The notes: generated by a model not told the origin, from the sequence alone. A DNA stretch of 64,000 nt from CBDBBY01 sp965203795 (GCA_965203795.1 OZ241915.1:1302001-1366000); one strand, 5' to 3'; positions 1 to 8,142 are shown, counted from the stretch's first letter. Numbers and translations: made by a program.

Positions 1-1
1 G

Positions 2-346
2 GCGGTGTGGGTCGTCATGAACAATTTCGCCATCGGCACCATCCGGGATCTTCAACGGTTTTACTTGGATGGCAGAGAACTCGGTACCAGCTTCGTAAAT
101 CAAGCGACCGGCGAATTCTGGAACCCGGATTTCGCTTCCATGGCTAAAGCGATGGGCGTGCAGGGCGTGCGGATCGAACATCCCGACGAATTCGGCGACG
201 CCTATGCCGAGGCGCTGAAATCGAGCGTCCCGACCGTGCTCGACGTAATCATCAATCGCGACACAGGCATTCCGGTGACCGGCACTTGGCAAATGCCTCC
301 TATCCCCGAGGTGCAGCCGACGTTTGGTCAGCGAAAGGTGCGATAG
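2..346 (+). CDS. TPP-dependent enzyme, C-terminal part (5' end outside window)
   Basis: The frame is open from the left edge of the window, so this is the last ~115 residues of a longer protein. The sequence resembles the C-terminal pyrophosphate-binding domain of the acetolactate synthase / sulfoacetaldehyde acetyltransferase superfamily. A VMNNFAIGTIRD segment sits where the Mg-TPP loop (N after GDG) ends, and PTVLDVIINRD is the usual last strand before the C-terminal tail. Enzymes of this family use thiamine diphosphate to decarboxylate 2-oxoacids or cleave sulfonates. The substrate cannot be fixed from this fragment. No partner gene is visible downstream, where IS relics begin. Confidence 0.75.
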   Translation, partial: AVWVVMNNFAIGTIRDLQRFYLDGRELGTSFVNQATGEFWNPDFASMAKAMGVQGVRIEHPDEFGDAYAEALKSSVPTVLDVIINRDTGIPVTGTWQMPPIPEVQPTFGQRKVR

Positions 347-540
347 CGCGACACTTGACCGGCGGCGTTGCTGTTGTCACCGGGGCGCGGGCTTTCATTC
401 ACGAATGGCGGCCGCGGCGGGAAGAGATGCACCGCTATGCTCTGCCAGAGTACCGACGCAAACTCGGCAGCGATGATTTGCAGGAATTGTCGGCACTTTG
501 AATTGCTCCCGAGGACCCATAGAGCAGGGGCGGTCGCTGG
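347..540. other. Intergenic gap, possible coding relic
   Basis: No intact gene. On the + strand a frame ending at 501 reads as a charged C-terminal tail (HEWRPRREEMHRYALPEYRR), which looks like the end of a protein, but I cannot name a family and no start region is present. It may be a gene relic between the TPP enzyme and the IS remnants. Confidence 0.3.
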
Positions 541-868
541 AATTACGTAAACCCGGTCACCCCGAAACCTGCGGTCTGACGGCCCGACCAGAACGGAAAG
601 CTCCCGGCGTACTTTGCGCGCAAGGGCCTCCGTGACCGGGGCTCGAGACGGTTCCGCTTCCTCAGCGTTTCCCAGCCGAAGAGCGTGGATCTCGGCACGC
701 CGACCACCTCGGTGGCCTTGCCGCCGCGAGACCTTCGCGCCTTGCCGCGTGCCATCGGTCCAGGACGTCCCTTCGGAACGCCGCCTCGGCCCCGCCGTCG
801 GCGGCCTCCGCGCGCACCGCAACGGACGCGGCGCTTGCGAACCGCCCCTTCAGCTTGAATGCTTGCAT
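541..868 (-). pseudogene. Decayed IS481-like transposase, N-terminal part
   Basis: On the minus strand an ATG at 868 is preceded by an AGGAG ribosome-binding site and starts MQAFKLKGRF. After a frame change the reading continues as GKATEVVGVPRSTLFGWE and then RLEPRSRRP. This is the helix-turn-helix plus LEPRSRRP linker typical of IS481/IS3-type integrase-core transposases. The catalytic DDE domain is missing and at least two frame changes are needed, so this is a relic. A short perfect inverted repeat (CTCCCAAC/GTTGGGAG, 887-910) lies just upstream of its start. Low similarity detail is visible beyond the HTH, so the family is inferred. Confidence 0.5.
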
Positions 869-912
869 CACGGGTCTCCTTTTGTTCTCCCAACAAGAAC
901 AGGTTGGGAGCC

Positions 913-1923
913 GGGGCTGTTGAACTACGCGGCCTTCCGAAGATTCCGGGGTGTATCGCGGTGCCGGTCGGAGCGGGGTTTTGCTGCGCGGAGCCGGGCA
1001 ACGCGGGCGGGCATGCGGCGGCCAGGCCCGGCCTGCCGCGCCAGGAGCGCGGAAAGGGGCGTTCCGCGCATCTGAACCGTGCCGACGGCAGAGAATCGGG
1101 CGCAAAAAGCGGCCGCGAGCCGCTTCAGGTTGATCGCGGCGGCCGCCGGGCAGGGCTGGATCCTCATGTTGCCCAAGCCGCGCCGCACGGCGCGGCCCAG
1201 CCCGTGCCAGGTCTTGGCCTCTCCGCGGAACCCTTCCGATCGCCAGCGGCGGCGCCGGCAGGGCCGCCGGTCCTCTTCGCTCCATCGGAGGCGTCGCCTC
1301 CGGGCGCGCAGCAGCGCCGGATGGCTCCAGGCGCCGGCTTTCTTGCGCTTGCCGCCAGGCGGGGCGGCATCCTCCTCCGCGTCGCCGTTCTCGGCCGCCG
1401 CCGCTCCGGCGTGGCGGTCGACCATGCTTTCCCAGCCAGCGTCGGCCCGGACCGGCGTGGCGTCGACATGCACGCCCTCGCCCTGCGCGATCCCCGCCTC
1501 CACGCAGGCCGAAGCCGTGCGCTCGAAGATCCGCCGGAACCGGGCATCGCCCCGGCGCTGCCGGATCCGCGCCGGGCTCGAATGGTCTGGAAGCCGCTCG
1601 CGGAGCCCGCAGCCGATGAACCGGCGGACCGCGAGGTCCGCCTGCGCCTCCCGCATCAGGGGGATGGCCATCTCCGGATCGATCCCCGGACGCCCGCTGC
1701 GGGCGCAATGGCAGCCGGCGACCTCGTCGCGCAGCCAGCGGGATCCGGAACCCGGTCGACGCGCGCAAGAATGTGGTCGTCCGGAACCAGCCGCTCAAGC
1801 GACCCCGCAACGAACAGCTCCAGCTGGGGCGGCGGCTTGCGCTCGGCATGTCGTGACCCTCCCGGTTCCCGCAACAACATCACGTTCCAGGAATCACGGA
1901 ACCAAGGGTTTTTCAACAGCCCC
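913..1923 (-). mobile_element. Internally deleted IS1182-like element
   Basis: Both ends match those of the intact copy at 19576-21146: the left end begins GGGGCTGTTGAA and the right end finishes TTCAACAGCCCC, a 12-bp inverted repeat. Length is 1011 bp against 1571 bp for the intact copy. About 560 bp are missing, mainly the middle of the transposase. The flanks (GGGAGCC on the left, AAGACCC on the right) show no obvious target duplication. With two good ends and no working transposase it could still be moved in trans by the intact copy. Confidence 0.85.
925..1849 (-). pseudogene. IS1182-family transposase, broken
   Basis: Residues line up with the 494-aa transposase at 19588-21072: MREAQADLAV, RRIFERTASACVEAGIAQGE, the HVDAT motif and the terminal segment from ALLRARRRRLRWSEED to NLRKAA. 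The first ~90 residues are in another frame. The block between GGKRKK and ALLRARR, which holds part of the DDE catalytic core and the CPLRDDC cysteine cluster, has been deleted. It cannot encode an active enzyme. Confidence 0.8.
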
Positions 1924-1946
1924 AAGACCCGCGCCCCTTCGCCGAT

Positions 1947-1986
1947 CGCCATCCAATCGGGCGGGACCCCGCCCGATTGGATGGCG
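1947..1986. repeat. 40-bp near-perfect palindrome
   Basis: Arms of 19 bp (CGCCATCCAATCGGGCGGG and its exact complement) surround a 2-nt loop (AC). A transcript would form a very stable hairpin. No T-run follows, so it is not a textbook terminator. It lies between the IS1182-like relic and the AbiE-like module and could be a REP-type element or the residue of a mobile element end. Confidence 0.7.
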
Positions 1987-1987
1987 G

Positions 1988-2018
1988 GGCCAGTCCAGCA
2001 TGTGTCTGAACTCAGTCA
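1988..2018 (-). repeat. 31-bp dispersed repeat, copy 1
   Basis: Read on the minus strand it is nearly identical (28 of 31 positions) to 59703-59733 on the plus strand, with the shared core TCAGACACATGCTGGAC. Similarity extends past the core to a GATTGGATGGCGA block in both places. In this copy the palindrome at 1947-1986 sits between the two blocks. Confidence 0.6.
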
Positions 2019-2105
2019 GGTGCGGAAGGACCGGTTTGCCGAAGACTCTAAGACCGTCACGCGTAGTCGGCTTCCTGTGCACGCGGACTCGCAAAAACAG
2101 ACCAT

Positions 2106-2134
2106 TTGACAATGTTCTGAAAGTGAGGCATATA
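2106..2134 (+). promoter_or_regulatory. Probable promoter of the AbiE-like operon
   Basis: A consensus -35 box TTGACA (2106-2111) is followed after 17 bp by CATATA (2129-2134), a fair -10 box. The first gene starts at 2159. AbiEi antitoxins normally repress their own promoter, but no clear operator repeats were seen here. Confidence 0.45.
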
Positions 2135-2158
2135 GCGCAAATCAACTGAGCAGCAAAT

Positions 2159-3250
2159 ATGAGCGGAATCACAGATATAGATCAAGGGCTCTTCGAAAGC
2201 CTGCAAAGCAGCTTTGCAGCAATGCTAGGGGTCCGAATGGATAGCCTGTCGCAGGAAAACGAGTTTGGCAGGCGGCGAAAGCCCGATGCGGTCATCAGAA
2301 CCATGATCGGAAACCGCACGCTGGTATTTGTCGCCGAAACCCGAGGCGACGTTTATCCGAGGGACGCCCGCGAGGCGGTCTGGCAACTCAAGCTGCATCA
2401 GAAAGAACCCGAGTTTTCCGATCAGCATTATCTGCCAATGGTCATTGCACGATCAATCTCCGACGGCGCCCGCACGTTCCTGCAGAAAGAGGGTGTCGCC
2501 TATCACGACCTGAGCGGGTCTCTCTACATCAAAGCGGAGGATATGCTTGTTCTGATCGAGAAGCCGAAACCCAAGCGAGCGAAACGCCGTGATGCAAACG
2601 TTTTTCGAGGAGCGCGCGCGCAGGTTCTCCACGCATTATTCACTCGTTCGAGCCAATGGGTCGCCGGGATTGAGATCGCCAAGGACGCAGGAGTGTCCCC
2701 TGCAACCGTATCGCAAACCTTCAAGAATCTCGAACGGCGAGACTGGCTTGATGTCAGGGGGTATGGACCGGCCAAGCGCAGGCGATTGGCGCAGCCTGAT
2801 GCCGTGCTTGATGCTTGGCGCGACAGCATTGTGATGGGATCCAAGGTGAGACGGAATCGGTACTACGTGCCTCGAATGAAGCCCGAGGAAATGGCCCGGC
2901 AGATCAGGGAAGAAGCGTGCAGCGCGAACATTGACCTGGAGCTCACGGGCCAGTTCGCCGCCCAGTTCTATACGCCATTCCTATCCAGCGTGTCCGTCCT
3001 CACCGTGCGCGTTCGAGGGAAGCGAGCTTGCAAATTGCTTCTCTCCATTCTCGGTGCGCGCGAAGTTTCGGAAGGCGCGAACCTCGTCTTGATTAACACG
3101 AGTCAGAGCAAGCTCAGCCGCAGGAGGGGTGTCGGGGAGGAGCAATTGCTGGCCACGCCGCTTCAGGTCTATCTTGACCTGTTCGAAGATTACGGCCGCT
3201 CGAAAGAGCTGGCCGAGCACCTTAGGTCCCAGAAATTGACGTGGCGATGA
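2159..3250 (+). CDS. AbiEi-like antitoxin / winged-helix regulator
   Basis: A 363-aa protein, first of a two-gene operon. Residues ~40-125 look like a degenerate restriction-endonuclease fold: KPDAVI with D43, then FVAETRGD with E60, then a QLKLHQKEP helix, and finally GVAYHDLSGSLYIK, the pattern seen in AbiEi-type type IV antitoxins. Residues ~145-210 form a winged helix (GIEIAKDAGVSPATVSQTFK). The C-terminal ~150 residues are of unknown fold. The stop codon overlaps the start of the next gene (ATGA), a hallmark of antitoxin-toxin pairs. Family assignment is inference from domain order and context. By analogy it would bind the operon promoter and neutralise the downstream nucleotidyltransferase. 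The expected ExK is ExR (E60, R62), so nuclease activity is unlikely. Confidence 0.65.
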   Translation: MSGITDIDQGLFESLQSSFAAMLGVRMDSLSQENEFGRRRKPDAVIRTMIGNRTLVFVAETRGDVYPRDAREAVWQLKLHQKEPEFSDQHYLPMVIARSISDGARTFLQKEGVAYHDLSGSLYIKAEDMLVLIEKPKPKRAKRRDANVFRGARAQVLHALFTRSSQWVAGIEIAKDAGVSPATVSQTFKNLERRDWLDVRGYGPAKRRRLAQPDAVLDAWRDSIVMGSKVRRNRYYVPRMKPEEMARQIREEACSANIDLELTGQFAAQFYTPFLSSVSVLTVRVRGKRACKLLLSILGAREVSEGANLVLINTSQSKLSRRRGVGEEQLLATPLQVYLDLFEDYGRSKELAEHLRSQKLTWR

Positions 3251-4140
3251 AGAAACCGGATACATTTCAAGGCTACAACCAAGACGTCACCCGTGCGTGT
3301 GAACAATTGCTTGTGACGCTCATTCGCAATTTGGGCCCGTGGCGCGATTCCGTCTTTCTGGTCGGCGGGCTTACGCCACGCTACCTCGTCGAAGATCGCC
3401 CGCCAGCCGTGCCTGCGCACGCCGGAACCAGCGATGTCGACATCGTAGTTGAAATGCAGCTCCTCGCGGAAACGAGCGCATACCGCACGCTGGAGGACAA
3501 CATCAGGAACATCGGACTCGAACGCGGCGAAAACGACAAGGGCGATAAACTGTCATGGCGCTGGCAAAAGAAGCTTGCCGACAACACTGTTGTGATTCTG
3601 GAGTTCCTTACGGATGCAGGCGATGCGGAAGGGCCCGCGCTTCAAGAACTGCCGTCCAAAGGTGCTGTTACAGCACTTGGTATCCCTCATGCCGCAATGG
3701 TTTTCGACCATTACGAGGCCCGAAGCATCACCGCCGATCTTCTCGACGGTGGCGGTATGACGACAGTGAACGTTCGCCATGCCGACATCGTCAGTTTCAC
3801 TTGCCTCAAAGCCTTCGCGTATGAACATCGCAACGAGCCCAAGGATGCGCACGATCTCTGCTATTGCCTGAAGCATTACAAAAATGGAACAGAGGCCTTG
3901 CATGAGGATTTTGCGCAGGCCTTGGAGGGAAAGCACGCCGACACGATCAAGCGCGCTATTGGCATTTTGAAGAAGCACTTCTGCAGCAGCGGGGGCATTG
4001 AAGGTTACCGCAAGGACGGCCCGATTTCTGCAGCCCGTTTCGAGGGCGCGGATTCTTGGGCGGACGATGACCGCATACGGCGCCAGCGCGAACTCAGCGA
4101 CGTCGTTCAAGATGCGATAGCATCGCCTCGCAGATCTTGA
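3247..4140 (+). CDS. AbiEii-like nucleotidyltransferase toxin
   Basis: The ATG at 3247 overlaps the upstream stop by 4 bp, so the pair is probably translationally coupled. The 297-aa protein has the polymerase-beta nucleotidyltransferase signature: FLVGGLTPRYLV (G40, G41) followed by TSDVDIVV with the metal-binding D63 and D65. Later it has ILEFLTDA, and a helical C-terminal part with FTCLKAFAYEHRNEPKDAHD that resembles the AbiEii/DUF1814 group. In studied type IV toxin-antitoxin systems such enzymes add nucleotides to tRNA or other acceptors and cause growth arrest or abortive infection. The substrate here is unknown. Base composition is less GC-rich than the core genes, which fits acquisition by transfer. 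Confidence 0.65.
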   Translation: MKKPDTFQGYNQDVTRACEQLLVTLIRNLGPWRDSVFLVGGLTPRYLVEDRPPAVPAHAGTSDVDIVVEMQLLAETSAYRTLEDNIRNIGLERGENDKGDKLSWRWQKKLADNTVVILEFLTDAGDAEGPALQELPSKGAVTALGIPHAAMVFDHYEARSITADLLDGGGMTTVNVRHADIVSFTCLKAFAYEHRNEPKDAHDLCYCLKHYKNGTEALHEDFAQALEGKHADTIKRAIGILKKHFCSSGGIEGYRKDGPISAARFEGADSWADDDRIRRQRELSDVVQDAIASPRRS

Positions 4141-4227
4141 TCCAGCCGGAGCAAGTGGGTTCAGCCGCCGCCATTTCTTGCCTCCGTTTCGGCAAAGGTG
4201 TCGCAGATTTTATCGACGCATTTCCTA

Positions 4228-5391
4228 GTGGCTTGTTTTTCACACTTGATTCCCTTATGCGGCTTGTCGGCTCCGCGCAGCTTCGGCGCGGGACGGACAG
4301 GAGGCGGGACGATGCGGACAGGCGTTGAATTCGAGGTTTCGGACGAGCAGCGCAGGCGGCTCGAGGCGATCGCGAACGACGGCAACAGCAGGCTGAAACA
4401 TGCGAGGCGGGCGCGGATCATCCTGCTGGCGGACCAGGGCCTGGGAACGATGGCGATCGCGGCCGGGACCGGCGCGTCGAAGCCGACGGTCTGGCGCTGG
4501 CAGGAGCGGTTCATGGAGGAGGGGGTGGACGGCCTGCTCCGCGACAAGACCCGCAAGCCGGGGACGCCGCCGACGCCGGAGGCGAAGGTCCGCGAGCTCG
4601 TGGAGACGGCGCTGGCCCCGCCGCCTGGCGGGGAGACGCACTGGACGGTGCGCGCCCTGGCGGCCGCGGTCGGCGTCGGAGCGTCGACGGCGCACGTCAT
4701 CCTGACCCGCCACAGGATCGCGCCGCACCGCTGGCGGCATTTCAAGATCTCGAAGGACCCGGAATTCGAGGAGAAAACCCGCGACATCACAGGGCTCTAC
4801 ATGAATCCGCCGGACCGGGCGGTCGTGCTGTCGATCGACGAGAAGACGCAGATCCAAGCGCTCGCGCGAACGCAGAAGGGCCTGCCGATGAAGCCGGGGC
4901 GGCCCGCCACGATGACCCACGACTACAAGCGGCACGGCACCACGAACCTGTTCGCCGCCCTGAACATCCTGGACGGGAAGGTCATCGGGCGACATGCCGA
5001 GCGCCACCGGAGCCGGGAGTTCATCGAGTTCCTCGACCAGGTCGACAGCACGGTGCCCGCCGGGCTGGCCATCCACGCCATCCTCGACAACTACGCCGCC
5101 CACAAGCACGGGGCCGTCGGCGAATGGCTCGCGGACCACCCCCGCTGGACCTTCCACTTCACGCCCACGTCCTGCTCCTGGATGAACGCCGTCGAGGGCT
5201 TCTTCGGGAAGCTCGCCAGCCGCCGGCTCCGGCGCGGCGCCCACGACTCCGTCGAGCAACTCGAGAAGTCGATCATGGAATTCATCGAACTGCACAACGG
5301 GAAGGAGGCGAAAGCCTACAACTGGACGGCAAGCCCGGAACGCCTCATCGCCGCACGGCAAAGAGAATGCCATCTGTCTGAATCATGCCAC
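4228..5391 (+). mobile_element. IS630-family insertion sequence, intact copy
   Basis: The 1164-bp element starts GTGGCTTG and ends CATGCCAC, giving short inverted ends. It is flanked by a duplicated TA (4226-4227 and 5392-5393) within a CTAG context on both sides, which is the known target of IS630. The second copy (19333-22072) has exactly the same length once its 1571-bp insert and 5-bp duplication are subtracted. One transposase gene fills the element. Confidence 0.9.
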
Positions 5392-5394
5392 TAG
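4312..5394 (+). CDS. IS630-family transposase
   Basis: A 360-aa single-frame transposase. The N-terminal ~120 residues carry a homeodomain-like HTH (TMAIAAGTGASKPTVWRWQE) and a second HTH before the catalytic part. The DDE triad is visible as VLSIDEKTQ, AILDNYAAHK and MNAVEGFF. The start ATG at 4312 follows GGAGGCGGGACG, a strong ribosome-binding site. The stop codon TAG (5392-5394) lies outside the element: it is made from the duplicated TA plus the G of the CTAG target. The copy looks functional. Confidence 0.92.
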   Translation: MRTGVEFEVSDEQRRRLEAIANDGNSRLKHARRARIILLADQGLGTMAIAAGTGASKPTVWRWQERFMEEGVDGLLRDKTRKPGTPPTPEAKVRELVETALAPPPGGETHWTVRALAAAVGVGASTAHVILTRHRIAPHRWRHFKISKDPEFEEKTRDITGLYMNPPDRAVVLSIDEKTQIQALARTQKGLPMKPGRPATMTHDYKRHGTTNLFAALNILDGKVIGRHAERHRSREFIEFLDQVDSTVPAGLAIHAILDNYAAHKHGAVGEWLADHPRWTFHFTPTSCSWMNAVEGFFGKLASRRLRRGAHDSVEQLEKSIMEFIELHNGKEAKAYNWTASPERLIAARQRECHLSESCH

Positions 5395-5462
5395 GATGCT
5401 GAATCCTCGGGCGCATCCCAAGTTTTGGGTCATGCGAGATGCTGCTGATCGAAAACGGGCAC

Positions 5463-5579
5463 TAGAGCAAATCCGATTTAGAGGGAATCGACTAAAATTC
5501 AACGGGTTACGTTTCTAGCCTTTGCGTGTGGGGGGCACCCCACGCAAGATATGATGCAATCCAAACTTGGTGCGCTCTA
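5463..5579. repeat. MITE-like element with TA-flanked inverted ends
   Basis: The segment opens TAGAGC and closes GCTCTA, so TA dinucleotides flank GAGC.../...GCTC ends, as expected for a non-autonomous IS630/Tc1-type element. It contains a hairpin (TGCG..TGGGG / CCCCACGCA, about 5522-5546). Its left 50 bp resemble 45745-45795 (shared ATCCGATTT, GA.TCGA, AACGGGTT), which lies just upstream of an IS630 orfA relic, suggesting common ancestry. Confidence 0.5.
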
Positions 5580-6503
5580 ACGCCCTGCTCGCCATCAAAG
5601 TTTGCATCGAAAACAACAGTTGGCCTGATCTTCCTTGATTGGGCGTGCCGCGGCGCAGTTGCCCGACCAAGAAAATTGGGATGCATCCTGAATCCGCTAG
5701 CGGTGTCTCGCAGCAGCCATCGCCGCCGTGTGCGCAGCTCTTCGCCTTACGGAATTTGTTGCTCAAGCGAGTACCCGCGCCCCTTTATATGCCTTGGTAA
5801 GCTCGTCGGGTGAAGTCTCCCAAGCCGCCCATCCTTCTGCGCCCGGTGCCGACATGATGGCGGGGAGCGACACTAGCGTCATGCCCGCGACCCGACGACC
5901 AAGAATCGAAGCCCGACGCATCAATCACCCGCTTAAGCCCCTCGAACAGAACATCGAGGGCGCGTGCCTCGAAGGTGCCTCGTGAACACTTCCGCAGCGT
6001 GTTGGCACTTGGCATCGTGTCGGCAACGCCGAGCCCGGCTGGTTCCGTGTCGACTTCTTCCGTCGGCATAGTCTAACTGTGCGCCGTTTGCTGGCTTCGC
6101 AGTCTAGCACGAATCCAATATTTTGCAGAATTACTATCTGCTTTGCTGAACAGTAAATATATTCTGTATTGTGTGACTTCTTTAGTCGGAAGTTCCGCGG
6201 GAGTTTTTCGGACAACCGTTTGAATGTCCGGCACATTCCGGGATTCCGGACGCGCGGCTTCTGGACACAATGCGCCGGGAGGGAGGGCTACCGCTTGGCG
6301 AGCTTCGCGTTCAGCAGCCGCAGCGCCTGCTCCTGAACCGGCGTCGGCGACGAGGGAAGGTCGAACCCTTGCCGACCCCGCCCGGAGGGCTCGATCCGGT
6401 TCATCGTGAGGGTTCCGAGATGCCGGAGCAGGCCCCCGGAAGTAGTGTACCGATAGTTCTGCAAATTCCGCCGGGCGTGTCTAGCCGGTTTCGTGGCTTG
6501 CAC
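5580..6503. other. Gene-poor region with probable relics
   Basis: No intact gene was found. A minus-strand frame at about 5785-6069 contains SSGRGHDASVAP and GDFTRRAYQGI, which vaguely recall the C-terminal end of M20-type amidohydrolases. Another minus-strand frame ending at 6288 (TTSGGLLRHLGTLTMNRIEP, FDLPSSPTPVQ) looks like a protein C terminus, possibly of a transposase, but it has no upstream part. Both are too weak to call as genes. Confidence 0.3.
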
Positions 6504-6555
6504 CCCCCGGCCGAAGCCCCGGAGCGCGTAGCGCGGAGGGGCAAGGCCGGGGGGC
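6504..6555. repeat. Large GC-rich stem-loop
   Basis: Outer arms CCCCCCGGCC (6504-6513) and GGCCGGGGGG (6546-6555) pair perfectly. Inside them GCCCC/GGGGC and GCGCG/CGCGG-type arms can pair as well, so a transcript would form a long rod. No U-tract follows. It may act as a transcription attenuator or be a REP-like intergenic element. It lies downstream of the convergent enoyl-CoA hydratase gene. Confidence 0.5.
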
Positions 6556-6785
6556 TGATCCGAATCTTTCGGTTTGTTGTTGATGATGCTGCATCCCCGC
6601 GGCCCAAGCCTGGAACGGGGCCTGCCATGCGGGAAGTGTGGGAAGAGTCGGGCAAGCCAAGCAGCGGGGCGTGCGGCGGAAGATGAGCTCCTACCGCCTC
6701 CGGAGGCGAGGGCCGGTCTCCCGGACCGCGCATGAATGGAAACCCGAAATCGTCCATCAAAACGCCTGAAGCAACAGTATTGGAG

Positions 6786-7613
6786 CTAGGCCGGATCTCT
6801 TTGCTGTTCGCTCCAATCAGGCTTTCGCTTTTCCAGGAACGCCGAAATCCCTTCCTCGGTATCCCGGTACAGCATGTTCTCCACCATGACGTCCCCGGCG
6901 TAGCCGTAAGCTTGGTCAAGAGGCATCTGCGCCTGCTCGTAGAATGTCTTCTTGCCGATTTTCACTGCCGCGCCGAGCTTTGAGGCGACCAGTTCGGCAA
7001 GTTCGCGCGTGTCGCCCTCCAGACGGTCGCTCGCGACAACCTTGTTCACCAGCCCCAATTTCAGCGCCCGCTCGGCGCCGATCAGGCTCCCTGTCGACAG
7101 CATTTCGAATGCGGCTTTGCGCGGAATGTTCCGGGTGAGTGCGACCATGGGCGTCGAGCAGAACAGCCCGATGTTCACGCCGTTCACGCCGAATCGTGCT
7201 CCGTCTTCGGCGACCGCCATGTCGCAGGTTGCGACGAGCTGGCAGCCCGCCGCTACGGCGGCTCCGTGCACCTGCGCGATTACCGGCTGCGGCAGACGCG
7301 TGATCGCCAGCATCATTTCGGCGCACTTGTCGAATATCGCCTTGAAATAGGGACGGCCTCCGTCCGGGCCTTGCCGGGCTTTGGTGAGCTCCTTGAGATC
7401 ATGGCCGGCGCAGAACGCCCGGCCCGCGCCCTTGAGGACTACGCATTTGCAACCCCGATCCTCCGCCAAGGCGTCGAACGCTGCTTTCAAGGCGTCAAGC
7501 ATGGCTTCGGAGAGCGCATTGAGCTTGTCGGGATCGTTCAGGGTAAGGAAGGCGACGCCGTCCGCGTCGCTTCGGCTAAGAATCTCGTTGAACATGTCCG
7601 TCATCGTCTTCAA
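6786..7613 (-). CDS. Enoyl-CoA hydratase/isomerase family protein
   Basis: A 275-aa crotonase-fold protein. The oxyanion-hole segments are RAFCAGHDLKEL and HGAAVAAGCQLVATCD. The C-terminal YRDTEEGISAFLEKRKPDW is the typical trimerisation tail of this family. These enzymes hydrate or isomerise 2-enoyl-CoA thioesters in the cytoplasm. Overall it is closest in feel to the ECHDC3-like group, so the exact substrate is open. The first ATG is at 7613 and a second (MTDMF) at 7604 is equally possible. It is divergent from the thioesterase at 7667 with only ~50 bp between, so they may share a control region. Confidence 0.88.
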   Translation of the reverse strand: MKTMTDMFNEILSRSDADGVAFLTLNDPDKLNALSEAMLDALKAAFDALAEDRGCKCVVLKGAGRAFCAGHDLKELTKARQGPDGGRPYFKAIFDKCAEMMLAITRLPQPVIAQVHGAAVAAGCQLVATCDMAVAEDGARFGVNGVNIGLFCSTPMVALTRNIPRKAAFEMLSTGSLIGAERALKLGLVNKVVASDRLEGDTRELAELVASKLGAAVKIGKKTFYEQAQMPLDQAYGYAGDVMVENMLYRDTEEGISAFLEKRKPDWSEQQRDPA

Positions 7614-7666
7614 TTGGCAGGTCGGTTCAGGTTGATGGAATCCATTCGAATCGTCAAAGGGGAAAC

Positions 7667-8092
7667 ATGTCGCTCTTGATGACCATCGACGAGCTGCATG
7701 AGTTCATGCGCTCGGAATTCCCGCAGGTCGCCGACTCGTTCCGGGTTGAAAAGCTGGGCCTCGGCGAAATTAGCGTGCGCATGTTCGTCGGACCCAAGAA
7801 TGCCCGCCCGGGCGGGACGGTATCGGGACCTGCGATGTTTACGCTCGCGGACGTGTCGATCTACTTGGCGGTGCTGGCAATGATCGGGCCGCAGAAGTTT
7901 GCCGTGACGACTTCGTGCTCCATCGATTTCATGCGCAAGCCTGGGCTGGCGGATCTCTACGCGGACGGGCGGATTCTGAAGCTGGGCCGACGTCTTGCCG
8001 TCGGCGACGCGCTGCTCCGTTCCGAAGGTTCCAGCGATCCGGTCGCACGGGCGAGCATCACTTACTCGCTTCCGGGTTCGGCCGCGCAATGA
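7667..8092 (+). CDS. PaaI-like hotdog-fold thioesterase
   Basis: A 141-aa protein with the single hotdog domain of the PaaI/YbgC group: RPGGTVSGPAMFTLADVSIYLAVL is the central helix with its N/D-x-x-G-like region, followed by TTSCSIDFMRKP on the beta-sheet. Members hydrolyse acyl-CoA thioesters. The start at 7667 has GGGGAAAC upstream. The neighbour read in the opposite direction is an enoyl-CoA hydratase, so a shared role in acyl-CoA turnover is likely. The physiological substrate is unknown. Confidence 0.82.
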   Translation: MSLLMTIDELHEFMRSEFPQVADSFRVEKLGLGEISVRMFVGPKNARPGGTVSGPAMFTLADVSIYLAVLAMIGPQKFAVTTSCSIDFMRKPGLADLYADGRILKLGRRLAVGDALLRSEGSSDPVARASITYSLPGSAAQ

Positions 8093-8142
8093 GCCCGCCG
8101 ATGTCCGGCAGCGCAGCCTCGCAAGGCAACCCGCCCACCTAT

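Noticed and set aside
4255..5373. Long minus-strand open frame (~372 codons) opposite the IS630 transposase
   Set aside because: It is antisense to a clear transposase, is rich in Arg/Pro/Ala as expected for a GC-rich shadow frame, and has no recognisable domain.
5785..6069. Minus-strand frame with an M20 amidohydrolase-like look
   Set aside because: Only a short SGxGHDA-like match and no catalytic metal motifs; too weak for a gene or named relic.
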